NCBI RefSeq assembly: GCF_017052585.1
Contig: NZ_JAFFHZ010000001.1
Location: forward strand, 4,278,001 to 4,342,000
Direction: 5' to 3'
DNA: 64,000 bases
Source: Paenibacillus apiarius
GTDB lineage: Bacteria; Bacillota; Bacilli; Paenibacillales; Paenibacillaceae
In this document: piece by piece, positions 55,356 to 63,301 of the stretch
Layout: every line of letters begins with the position of its first letter
Position numbering within the stretch: the stretch's first letter is position 1
Program-made: the position numbers and the translations under genes
Notes under the pieces: model-generated
Seen by the model: only the letters and a program-made list of their open reading frames with translations
Database searches by the model: none
What the model was told of the DNA's origin: nothing

Positions 55356-55393
55356 AATGGTGGAGCAGAGATTATTTCTGCTCCACCATTTTG
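55356..55393 (+). terminator. Terminator downstream of rnpB
   Basis: TGGTGGAGCAGA pairs with TCTGCTCCACCA, followed by TTTT. It is 130 bases beyond the rnpB 3' end, so the primary transcript would be trimmed. The rest of the gap to 55526 shows nothing I can name. Confidence 0.8.
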
Positions 55394-55526
55394 CGTTCCG
55401 AGCCACAATATCAAAGCACTGCAAGGCGACTCCCTGAGAAATGTACAGCTGAATGTGCAGACTACACGGCTAACCCGGCAGTTTGGCTGTATTCAGTCTA
55501 GTGGAATGGGCACCTTTCAGCGCTTG

Positions 55527-57437
55527 CTATTTGAAGAACTGTTCAATGGCCAGCTTTAACTGCCGATTAATATTTTGCGGGAACAACGATAGCGATGTAT
55601 TGCCTTGCTCGGCCATGCTTAACGCTCTTGCCACATCCACGAGACCGTATCCGAAATATTGATCCTTGCCCGGTGACCCGAGATCGACGACACTTTGGCG
55701 CATAATATCGTATACCTCGGTATTTTTCAGACCCGGGTTGACTGAGCGGATGAGTGCAGCAAGAGCCGATACGTGCGGACATGCCATAGATGTTCCCGAT
55801 AGCGCCGCATATTGATTGCTCGGATAGGTGCTCGCAATCGATGCGCCTGGCGCGACTACATCGACATAGTTGCCGTAGTTAGAAAAAGAAGCCCGTTTCT
55901 GGTTCTCATCTGTAGCGGAGACGGCGAATACTTCCGGATAAGCGGCAGGATATCCCGGCCGCTGCGTGTTATCGTTGCCGGTTGCGGCAATGAGCACTAC
56001 ATCGCGATCATAGGCGTATTTCACCGCGTCATGCAAAAACGCCCCGTCTACATAGTTGCCGAGACTAAGATTGATGACCTTGGCCCCATTGTCAGTCGCC
56101 CAAATAATTCCTTCCGCAACGGAATATGACGTTCCTGAACCGTTGCTGTCGAGAGCTTTGACGGGCAGGAGCGGGTTATACCAGGTCATGCCTGCGACTC
56201 CTTCGCCATTGTTCACCGTCGCTCCGATGATGCCTGCAACGTGAGTGCCGTGGCCCACGTCGTCCTGAGGGGGAATATTCGGATCAAAGACGTTGTATCC
56301 CTCGAGGAGCTTGCCCTGTAAATCACGATGCTTTAAATCCACGCCCGTATCCACGATTGCGACAATGACATCCTTTTGCCCTTTCGTCATCGCCCAGCCG
56401 CGGTTCGTATGAATGTTTGGCAAGTTCCATTGATATGCTTTATAGAGCGCGTCATTCGGTTCTTCCACAGCCACGCCGATACCCTCGGTATCCGTGCTCA
56501 GCGGAAGCTGGCTTGTCGGCACGGAAGCTCCGGAAGACTTCTCGTTCGTCATATACAGAAAATGGGGCTCGATATAGACGGGATTGAACTGCGAGAAATA
56601 TTGCTCCATCCGCTCGGCCGACATCCACTTTGAGCGAAATACGTAGGTGTAGCCAAGCTTGCGCGGATGCTCGCATCCGGTATCCTTTATCATTTGCTGT
56701 AATTGCTTCGTTTCCGGGTCTTTCCGGAAGCGAACGACAATTTCATTCTGATAATAGTGGCTCGTGCCTGCGTTGTCTTCTCCATCCTGAACCTTGACAT
56801 CCCGCATGGAAGAGGAATCAACTGATTTGACCCGATATTTGGATTCCGCGGGGTAAGGAACGAGGCGCAAGTTTTTTTGTTGATGCTTTCGCACCGTCTG
56901 CACGACGTGCTGATTGATCAGGGCGATAATGCCATGATCGGAATGCGGAGATGGAATTCCCATCACGACATGGCTTTTGCCGTTAATCATCAGATCGGGC
57001 GATGTGTAGGATTGGCGTTTCATCACATTGGTCTTTGCAGACTGAATGTATTCTTTTATTCGTTTATTGGTTTGCCATGATTCATCTTTCGGCAGCTGTC
57101 CCTTTACCCATTCTGTCGATTTGCCCATATCTACCCATTTCATATATACAAAATGAGGATGTGATTGCACGAATTCATCAGCCATGGCATGCATCTGTTC
57201 AGGTGATTGCTGTTTCCACTCTGTTAGCGCAATTTCCAAGTCCCGTCTCGAGTCCATAGCGAACAATCGGCCTGTAAACAACATATCCTGTTGCAATATT
57301 TGATGTTTGGCGTTCTTTTCCTGCGACGCCGTCGCCATGCCGTTCGATTGAGAATTGCGATCTGATGACCATAACAGCGGCAGCGCGAGCACTGCGACAC
57401 CTAATGCGAAAGCCCCTACAATATATCGACGTTGCAT
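55527..57437 (-). CDS. Subtilisin-like S8 serine peptidase
   Basis: A 636-residue protein, exported or anchored: an N-terminal hydrophobic segment (about 6-24, VGAFALGVAVLALPLLW) could be a signal peptide or anchor. An inhibitor-like propeptide region of about 330 residues follows, then the S8 domain with the catalytic triad Asp363 (IVDTGVD), His396 (GHGTHVAG) and Ser550 (SGTSMACPH). The N-terminal part is long for a propeptide and may have its own role. AGGAGG lies seven bases before ATG 57437; ATG 57440 is equally possible. Confidence 0.92.
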   Translation of the reverse strand: MQRRYIVGAFALGVAVLALPLLWSSDRNSQSNGMATASQEKNAKHQILQQDMLFTGRLFAMDSRRDLEIALTEWKQQSPEQMHAMADEFVQSHPHFVYMKWVDMGKSTEWVKGQLPKDESWQTNKRIKEYIQSAKTNVMKRQSYTSPDLMINGKSHVVMGIPSPHSDHGIIALINQHVVQTVRKHQQKNLRLVPYPAESKYRVKSVDSSSMRDVKVQDGEDNAGTSHYYQNEIVVRFRKDPETKQLQQMIKDTGCEHPRKLGYTYVFRSKWMSAERMEQYFSQFNPVYIEPHFLYMTNEKSSGASVPTSQLPLSTDTEGIGVAVEEPNDALYKAYQWNLPNIHTNRGWAMTKGQKDVIVAIVDTGVDLKHRDLQGKLLEGYNVFDPNIPPQDDVGHGTHVAGIIGATVNNGEGVAGMTWYNPLLPVKALDSNGSGTSYSVAEGIIWATDNGAKVINLSLGNYVDGAFLHDAVKYAYDRDVVLIAATGNDNTQRPGYPAAYPEVFAVSATDENQKRASFSNYGNYVDVVAPGASIASTYPSNQYAALSGTSMACPHVSALAALIRSVNPGLKNTEVYDIMRQSVVDLGSPGKDQYFGYGLVDVARALSMAEQGNTSLSLFPQNINRQLKLAIEQFFK

Positions 57438-57662
57438 CATAATTCCTCCTGTAGCATGCCGTGTCCATTTCTGCTGCAATTTCATCTTTATCCGCAGAAA
57501 CGGCGGGTACTATTGGCTATAGCTTGAGAAGGCGGCACCAAATTTATACCGTGCTGTTAAGCAGCCAAACATTGGTTGGAAAGGAGTACCCTTTCACCCG
57601 TTTTTATGGTAGGATGATGAAGATAAGCCAATCATTCCAGTCATATGAACCAATTTTACCCC

Positions 57663-57724
57663 ATTTTGATCACGAGCATCCCAAGATGCCATTCGGCATC
57701 GAATCTTGTCTGACCTTTTTGAAC
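57663..57724. repeat. Hairpin repeat family, copy D (divergent)
   Basis: Shares TTTTGATCACGA with copy C and with copy B read on the other strand, and ends with CCTTTTTGAAC like copy B. The centre forms GATGCC/GGCATC within AAGATGCC...ATCTT. It lies directly upstream of the DUF3907 gene; its end is 18 bases before the start codon. Confidence 0.7.
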
Positions 57725-57742
57725 AAATAAGGAGGAGCTCTC

Positions 57743-58243
57743 ATGCCAGCATCCAATGTGAAGCAACTGTGTGAAGTTTCAAGAGACAGACTGAAATATG
57801 CAATTGAGAAGCTTGAATTATTTTTGAATGAGTATACGCTGCCGCAGCTAGTCCCGGAGTATGCAGACATTGAAGCGGTCAGCTTTTATAAAGGATTTTT
57901 AACGGATTTGCGTCATACGCTCGTTTTTTCCGAAGATTGCCACGAGCGTTTGGGCGTAGCATTGCGGAGGGCCAATTTCGACGAGAGGTTTGCCGAACGG
58001 GTTCTGTACGATGTGTATCATCAGTGTGTGAACGCTTTCTTCTATCCGAAGAATGAGTGTTACTCCGAAGACGGACGCTATGCTTACACCGGTCAGGATG
58101 CCATTCGTTTCCGCATGAAGCCGGCTCGGGCGGTTAGAGATGTCGTATTGGACATCACAATAGGATTCGAGGAACTGCGCGACGAATTGGCCTATTATGA
58201 AAGTGATTATTTGACGCAGCGCCGGATGCAGAACCAGAAATAG
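57743..58243 (+). CDS. YpuI-like DUF3907 family protein
   Basis: A 166-residue soluble protein of mixed helices with conserved-looking YKGFLTDLRHTLVFSE and FFYPKNECYSEDGRYAYTGQDAIRF segments, which I associate with the DUF3907/YpuI family of Bacillales. The function is unknown. AGGAGGAG precedes ATG 57743. The gene stands alone: the S8 protease is divergent and a terminator follows. Confidence 0.75.
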   Translation: MPASNVKQLCEVSRDRLKYAIEKLELFLNEYTLPQLVPEYADIEAVSFYKGFLTDLRHTLVFSEDCHERLGVALRRANFDERFAERVLYDVYHQCVNAFFYPKNECYSEDGRYAYTGQDAIRFRMKPARAVRDVVLDITIGFEELRDELAYYESDYLTQRRMQNQK

Positions 58244-58271
58244 ATCGCATGAAAATTATGCAGCAATACGA

Positions 58272-58301
58272 AGAAGCCCCATGTTTGCCATGGGGCTTCT
58301 A
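58272..58301 (+). terminator. Terminator after the DUF3907 gene
   Basis: GAAGCCCCATG pairs perfectly with CATGGGGCTTC around five bases; the T-run is short. Confidence 0.65.
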
Positions 58302-58377
58302 TTGCGTTAGAAGTTGGCACTTGAATGCAGGATACCACTCGTCATCCCCGGACAAGATGTAAACGGAGGTGATGGCT

Positions 58378-58587
58378 GTGAGTGATAAACCTTTAGTTAA
58401 ATGCAGTGTTTCCAATTGCAAGTTCTGGGGCGATTATCGTTGTCAGGCGGAAGAAATCATGATCGATATCGACAAGCACGCCACTTCGTCACACAATGAA
58501 GAGTTTGGGAATGAATTTGGCGCGGATCACAAGGATATCGCCGCCAAGTCGTCCGTGACATGTTGTCAGACATTTGTGCAGAAGTAA
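58378..58587 (+). CDS. DUF1540 domain protein
   Basis: A 69-residue Cys-rich protein with VKCSVSNCKFW near the start, a Cys in DYRCQAEEI, and SSVTCCQTFV at the end, as in DUF1540 proteins, which are thought to bind metal. Start GTG 58378 lies eight bases after GGAGG; ATG 58372 is too near that site. The function is unknown. Confidence 0.85.
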   Translation: MSDKPLVKCSVSNCKFWGDYRCQAEEIMIDIDKHATSSHNEEFGNEFGADHKDIAAKSSVTCCQTFVQK

Positions 58588-58653
58588 GACGTGTGCCGCT
58601 TAGCGGCAGCCAACAGCTCTGTTTGCACTGATATCAGCAGGGAGTGAGAGTCG

Positions 58654-59010
58654 ATGGCAAGTCATAAGAAACGCCAGGCCCGCCGCTTAAAGCGCAAGCG
58701 TGAACGAAAGCCACAAAATGAGAATCGCGGCGTTGAATTTGCTGCTGAAGCAGGTATGCTGCCGCTGGCGAAAGCGCGAAGCGATTCAGTCGAGGGGACA
58801 AAAATCGATCAATTTTCCGCGGTAGGCGCATTTGCCGTTATTTTTTCAATCATTTCCCTTATCCTGTTTCCGGTACCAATGGGATTAAGCGGCGCAGGCT
58901 TAGGCGCCCTCGCTTATGTACAAGGCAGCCGCACATCGGGAATTTTTGCGATTGTTATTGGATTGTTTTCGGCAATGGTTCGACTCGTGCTTCTTTCTTT
59001 CTACGGATAA
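58654..59010 (+). CDS. Small two-helix membrane protein
   Basis: A 118-residue protein with a strongly basic N-terminus (ASHKKRQARRLKRKRERK) and two hydrophobic helices at about 55-75 and 92-115, the first followed by GLSGAGLGALAYVQGSR. I recognise no family. AGGGAG lies nine bases before the ATG. A terminator follows. Confidence 0.65.
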   Translation: MASHKKRQARRLKRKRERKPQNENRGVEFAAEAGMLPLAKARSDSVEGTKIDQFSAVGAFAVIFSIISLILFPVPMGLSGAGLGALAYVQGSRTSGIFAIVIGLFSAMVRLVLLSFYG

Positions 59011-59019
59011 TTTAGAAAT

Positions 59020-59058
59020 GGCTTGACCTGGCAGGTGCTGGCGTCAGGCCTTTTTTTT
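59020..59058 (+). terminator. Terminator after the small membrane protein gene
   Basis: GGCTTGAC pairs with GTCAGGCC (one G-U), with an inner loop, and is followed by eight T. Confidence 0.88.
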
Positions 59059-59195
59059 GCCGGGTGAAGGCAAAGCGCGAACAGCATATCCCAGTCACCG
59101 CCATTCTGAAAAATGATGGTGATTTTTATATAAAACGTGTAAAATAAATGAATATGAATCAAGCATATGGGGATCAACAACGGGGGAGTGAGAAG

Positions 59196-59252
59196 TTGGA
59201 ACTCCAACGCTGTATTGATCTTTTTTGTTGTGACAAGGAGGGATTCGCTTGA
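59196..59252 (+). CDS. Possible 18-residue Cys-containing leader peptide
   Basis: TTG 59196 lies five bases after GGGGGAGTG and opens an 18-codon ORF, MELQRCIDLFCCDKEGFA. The stop TGA overlaps the TTG start of the cysteine desulfurase (TTGA). Three of 18 codons are TGT (Cys), two of them adjacent. This may couple translation, or sense cysteinyl-tRNA, but no attenuator hairpin is evident. It may also be chance. Confidence 0.4.
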   Translation: MELQRCIDLFCCDKEGFA

Positions 59253-60415
59253 ACTTACCAGTGTTGTACTGCGACCATAGCGCGTCGACGCCTCCTCATC
59301 CAGACGTCATTCGGACGATTGCCGAGGTGATGGAGCAGGTATATGCCAATCCGTCGTCGATTCATCAAGCCGGCGGTCAAGCGGAACAGCTCATCCGGCG
59401 AGCCAGAGAGGTTGTAGCGCGTGCTTTGAACGTTCATGCTGGAGAGGTTATTTTTACTTCTGGCGCGACAGAAAGCAATAACCTTGCCATATTGGGCAGT
59501 GCGCACGCTCATGCGGCAGATGGCAAGCCTAGACATATGATAGTGTCCGAAGTGGAGCATGCTTCGGTATATGAGTGTTACAAGCAGTTGGGACGGGAAG
59601 GAATGGAAGTTACGTATATCCCTGTCGATAAGAATGGATGCGTTCAACCGGAACAAATTGAAGCGGCAATACGTCCGCATACGATTATGGTGAGCGTAAT
59701 GCATGTCAACAATGAAACGGGATCGTTGCAGCCGTTGGCGGAAATAGGCAGCTTATTGAACCGATATCCGAAAATCGCCTTCCATGTGGACGGAGTCCAA
59801 GGCCTTGGGAAAGTTCCAGTGGATATTAATCAGTGGGGGGTTGACTTGTACAGCTTGTCGGGACATAAAATTGGCGGACCTAAAGGAGCAGGCGTATTAA
59901 TTAGACGCAGAGAAGTGCTGCTCAAGCCGCTCTTTTACGGCGGCAAGCAGGAGCACGAGCTCCGGCCGGGCACGGAAAATGTGCCGGGCATCGTCGGATT
60001 GGCCAAAGCGATTCGCTTGGCTGCGGAGGGCCAGCCGAGCAACTACGAGAAGCTTGTTTCATTGCGCGAGCAGGCTGTGACTCATCTGCGCTTGCTTGGA
60101 CCGCTCGTGGTCAACAGCCCGGAGCTTCCGTTTGCCGCACCGCACATCATAAATATATCGTTCCCTGGCATGAAGTCCGAAGTGGTCGTGCATGCGCTCG
60201 AGGAACGGGGGATTATCGTATCGACGCAATCTGCATGCTCTTCTAAGCTGCACAAGCCGAGCCGCGTGCTCTTGGCTATGACGCACGACGCGGCCATAGC
60301 TTCAAGCGGGATAAGAATCAGTCTGGATGCAAGTTGCTCCGAGCAAGATATCGCCCGTTTGAATGCAGCCTTCACGGAAGTGACCGACCAATTGCGTCCG
60401 TTAATGAAGAAATAA
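59249..60415 (+). CDS. Cysteine desulfurase, NifZ-like
   Basis: A 388-residue PLP enzyme of the NifS/IscS class that moves sulfur from cysteine to an acceptor. It has SGATESNN, VDGVQ..GKVPVD, the PLP Lys in SGHKIGGPKGAG and the catalytic Cys in STQSACSS. It lies 43 bases upstream of thiI, the NifZ-ThiI arrangement known in B. subtilis, so it probably donates sulfur for 4-thiouridine. The start is TTG 59249, with AAGGAGGG six bases upstream. Confidence 0.93.
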   Translation: MNLPVLYCDHSASTPPHPDVIRTIAEVMEQVYANPSSIHQAGGQAEQLIRRAREVVARALNVHAGEVIFTSGATESNNLAILGSAHAHAADGKPRHMIVSEVEHASVYECYKQLGREGMEVTYIPVDKNGCVQPEQIEAAIRPHTIMVSVMHVNNETGSLQPLAEIGSLLNRYPKIAFHVDGVQGLGKVPVDINQWGVDLYSLSGHKIGGPKGAGVLIRRREVLLKPLFYGGKQEHELRPGTENVPGIVGLAKAIRLAAEGQPSNYEKLVSLREQAVTHLRLLGPLVVNSPELPFAAPHIINISFPGMKSEVVVHALEERGIIVSTQSACSSKLHKPSRVLLAMTHDAAIASSGIRISLDASCSEQDIARLNAAFTEVTDQLRPLMKK

Positions 60416-60458
60416 ATGAATGAAGAGATAGATCTGAGAGGCAGGTAAACAAGCTATT

Positions 60459-61760
60459 ATGGATTACGATATGATTCTTCTTCGATACGGAGAAATTGCA
60501 ATTAAAGGGAAGAACCGCAGCCGCTTTGAAAAAGCTGCCTACCACCACGTCAAAGCCGTGTTGGCTCCATTTCCGCGCACGAAGATCATTAAAGAGTACG
60601 GAAGACTGTATGTGGAACTGTACGGCGAACCGTTTCAAGAGGTCATTCAAGTGCTGAAGCACATTTTTGGCATCGTCTCGCTCAGTCCGGTCAAGCGGGC
60701 TCCTTCGGAGCTGGAGCCGATTATCGAAACGGCCAAGAAGCTGATGCAAGAAATGAACCCCGGACCGAACACTACGTTCAAGGTCAACGCCCGCCGGGCA
60801 TGGAAGGCGTTTCCGCATGGTTCGCAGGAACTGCAGCATCTTGTCGGCGCGCCGGTGCTGCGAGAGTTCCCGCAGCTGAAAGTGGATGTGCGCCAGCCCG
60901 AGATTGAGCTCCGAGTGGAAGTGCGGGAAGAGGGGACATATTTATTCAGTGAAGTGATAAAGGCGGCAGGGGGCTTCCCCTTGGCGTCGAACGGCAAAGC
61001 GATGCTGCTTCTGTCCGGCGGCATAGACAGTCCGGTAGCCGGTTACCAAGCGCTGCGCAAAGGCTTGGAAGTGGAAGCCATTCATTTTCACAGCTACCCG
61101 TTCACAAGTGAACGTGCGAAGCAGAAGGTGCTTGACCTAGCGCAGGTGCTCGCCAATTATGCCGGACGCATTCGTGTTCATCTCGTTCCGTTCACGGATA
61201 TTCAGACACGGCTGCACCAAGCCGGCCACGAGAATTTGCTCATTACGCTCATGCGCCGCGCGATGCTGCGCATCTCTACGCAGCTCGCAGAGGAGCGCAA
61301 AGCGATGGCGCTCGTCACGGGGGACAGCTTGGGGCAAGTGGCAAGCCAGACACTCGGCAGCATGAACGTAATCGGGCGGGCAAGCGATCTTCCTTTGCTG
61401 CGGCCGCTCGTGGCCATGGACAAGGATCAAATTATAAGATATGCTGAGCAAATCGGCACGTACGACTTGTCGATTTTGCCGTATGAGGATTGCTGCACGC
61501 TATTTGTTCCGAAATCGCCGGCCACGAACCCGAATCTCAAGGTTGTGGAACGGGTAGAACAGTCGATTCCTGAGCTCGAACAATTGATTGCAGCTGCGGT
61601 AGAGGGAACGGAAGCGATTGTTTTACGGGCTGGCGGACGTCCTGATGATGCCATCGTCATTAATGCTAATAAAGGAAAGACTGAATATAAGGAACAACAA
61701 GGAATAAACCATAACAACGACGTGCAGGAAATCGATTCCGTTCACGGCGATTGGTTCTAA
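60459..61760 (+). CDS. thiI: tRNA uracil 4-sulfurtransferase
   Basis: ThiI makes 4-thiouridine-8 in tRNA. The 433-residue protein has an N-terminal ferredoxin-like and THUMP domain, the PP-loop LLSGGIDSPVAGY (about 185-197) for uridine adenylation, and SYPFTSERAKQKV. It lacks a C-terminal rhodanese domain, as in B. subtilis, whose partner NifZ supplies sulfur. The last 35 residues (EYKEQQGINHNN) are a polar extension. ATG 60459 has a weak Shine-Dalgarno. Confidence 0.95.
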   Translation: MDYDMILLRYGEIAIKGKNRSRFEKAAYHHVKAVLAPFPRTKIIKEYGRLYVELYGEPFQEVIQVLKHIFGIVSLSPVKRAPSELEPIIETAKKLMQEMNPGPNTTFKVNARRAWKAFPHGSQELQHLVGAPVLREFPQLKVDVRQPEIELRVEVREEGTYLFSEVIKAAGGFPLASNGKAMLLLSGGIDSPVAGYQALRKGLEVEAIHFHSYPFTSERAKQKVLDLAQVLANYAGRIRVHLVPFTDIQTRLHQAGHENLLITLMRRAMLRISTQLAEERKAMALVTGDSLGQVASQTLGSMNVIGRASDLPLLRPLVAMDKDQIIRYAEQIGTYDLSILPYEDCCTLFVPKSPATNPNLKVVERVEQSIPELEQLIAAAVEGTEAIVLRAGGRPDDAIVINANKGKTEYKEQQGINHNNDVQEIDSVHGDWF

Positions 61761-61771
61761 AAAATGGTCTA

Positions 61772-61817
61772 GCCCGTCTTCCTCCGACATAGACCTTAAA
61801 CAGGGGAGGGGACGGGC
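61772..61817 (+). promoter_or_regulatory. Hairpin covering the terC ribosome binding site
   Basis: GCCCGTC..CCTCC (61772-61785) can pair with GGAGG.GACGGGC (61805-61817), which holds the Shine-Dalgarno just before TTG 61819. A competing pair GGTCT/AGACC (61767-61795) would enclose the masking strand and free the site. Pairing is seen in sequence; a regulatory switch is inference. Confidence 0.45.
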
Positions 61818-61818
61818 A

Positions 61819-62487
61819 TTGGAATCATTGTGGCTGTTAGCAGAAATACTGGTCATTAATCTCGTGTTAAGCGGAGACAATGCCGTCGTTATTGCCATGT
61901 CGAGCCAACATTTGCCGGAAACGCAGCGGAAGCGGGCGGTATGGTGGGGTGTAGGCGGTGCCGTGCTGCTGCGCTGCCTCTTGACCGTGGTAGCCATGTG
62001 GCTGCTTCAAATCCCGCTGCTCAAGGCGGCGGGAGGGATTTTGCTCTTTGTCATCGCAGTTCAATTGCTGGCGGATCGGAGCCATGCCCCTTCACGCACC
62101 GGAGTATCCTATTCATTATGGAGCGCGGTTCAGACCATACTGATAGCAGACTTCGTGATGAGCTTGGATAATGTGCTGGCCATCGCTGCGATAGCCAAGG
62201 GGCAAATGTCCTATATTATTATTGGGATCGCGCTTAGCATCCCCATCATTGTGTGGGGCAGCACCATTATTAGCAAATGGCTGCAGCGCATGCCTGTATT
62301 AATTTTTGTTGGTTCTGGCATCCTTGGATTTACTGCGGGAGAAATGATTGCATCGGATGAAAGGTTGGCTCTATGGATGCCAAAACTGTGGATGGGCCTG
62401 CACCATGGGTTCCCGTGGGCAATGGTTGTGATCGTCATCATCATCGGCATGGTGATCCGGCATCAGGACCGTGTCCGGGCAGGATAA
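61819..62487 (+). CDS. TerC family membrane protein
   Basis: A 222-residue protein with about seven helices and the TerC pattern NLVLSGDNAVVIAM (about 14-27) and FVMSLDNVLAIAA (about 112-124), each with an acidic residue in a helix. Bacillus relatives act in manganese efflux or metal loading of secreted enzymes. The start is TTG 61819, in a purine-rich ribosome site that can be masked by a hairpin. No yybP-ykoY riboswitch is visible in the 58-base gap. Confidence 0.85.
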   Translation: MESLWLLAEILVINLVLSGDNAVVIAMSSQHLPETQRKRAVWWGVGGAVLLRCLLTVVAMWLLQIPLLKAAGGILLFVIAVQLLADRSHAPSRTGVSYSLWSAVQTILIADFVMSLDNVLAIAAIAKGQMSYIIIGIALSIPIIVWGSTIISKWLQRMPVLIFVGSGILGFTAGEMIASDERLALWMPKLWMGLHHGFPWAMVVIVIIIGMVIRHQDRVRAG

Positions 62488-62513
62488 GCTGCCGGCGATT
62501 CATTGATCTTGCC

Positions 62514-62544
62514 CTTCCTGCCCAGCGTGGCAGGGAGTTTTTTT
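62514..62544 (+). terminator. Terminator after terC
   Basis: CTTCCTGCC pairs with GGCAGGGAG around six bases and is followed by seven T. Confidence 0.88.
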
Positions 62545-62689
62545 GCAGTTATGGAAGAAACGGTTTTTTTTCGGATGAGGTAGTATTTTTGCGAACTTTC
62601 ATATACACTAGAAAAAGTAAAAAAGACGCGAATTGCGTCGTATTATGTCCAACCCACAATGAGCCTTTGGACACATGGGAGGTTGACAT

Positions 62690-63178
62690 ATGGATAAAAA
62701 TCAACGAGTAATCGGCATCGTTATATTGGTTGCGGGTTTTATTATCTTGTTGGGAAAATGGGGAGCATTCTCCTTTATCGGCGGAACGTTGTGGCCTCTC
62801 CTTCTGTTTGTTATCGGAGTGGCTGTATATGGGTTAGTGCGGGTTCGTCTGGCTCCGCCAATTGCGCTTGTGCCTGCCGGCATGCTGACGGTGTATGGCC
62901 TGCTGTTCATGGCGAGCCATTGGATTCATTGGCGGCTGTTCGGTCTGTTATGGCCGCTGCTGCTGCTTGGCATTGCTCTGGGTTTGTACGGATACTATGT
63001 GTACGATCCGCATCGTCCGCGGGGAGCCTGGCTTGGGGCGCTTCTGTTCGGAGGAGTTGGCATAGCGATGCTTACCCTTATGTTAGTCTTTGCGGTTGGA
63101 ACGTATATGATCGCTATCGCGCTCATTTGTGTTGGCGCAGGTTTGGTATTTGGCGGTGTACGCAGCCGCTTCAGGTAA
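62690..63178 (+). CDS. Small polytopic membrane protein, LiaF N-domain-like
   Basis: A 162-residue protein with about six short helices. The repeated pattern G.ILVAGFIILLGKWG...GGTLWPLLLFVIG is typical of the N-terminal membrane part of LiaF/VraT-like proteins (DUF5668-type), here without the C-terminal domain. GGGAGG lies before ATG 62690. A terminator follows. Function unknown; the weak match to LiaF should not be read as cell-wall stress. Confidence 0.7.
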   Translation: MDKNQRVIGIVILVAGFIILLGKWGAFSFIGGTLWPLLLFVIGVAVYGLVRVRLAPPIALVPAGMLTVYGLLFMASHWIHWRLFGLLWPLLLLGIALGLYGYYVYDPHRPRGAWLGALLFGGVGIAMLTLMLVFAVGTYMIAIALICVGAGLVFGGVRSRFR

Positions 63179-63218
63179 TACAGTTCAGTCAGTTCATTTG
63201 GCAACCGTCTACGGAGAA

Positions 63219-63247
63219 GAGACGCCGCCCTTCGGCGTCTTTATTCT
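63219..63247 (+). terminator. Terminator before typA
   Basis: AGACGCCG pairs with CGGCGTCT around five bases, followed by TTATTCTT. Confidence 0.8.
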
Positions 63248-63301
63248 TGGTCGTTTCTGAATGTAAATTTTATCCATAACTAGAAGGGAAAGATTTACTT
63301 T

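Noticed and set aside
62373-62711. 112-residue frame spanning the end of terC and the terminator
   Set aside because: Runs in another frame through a coding gene and a terminator, with no ribosome site.
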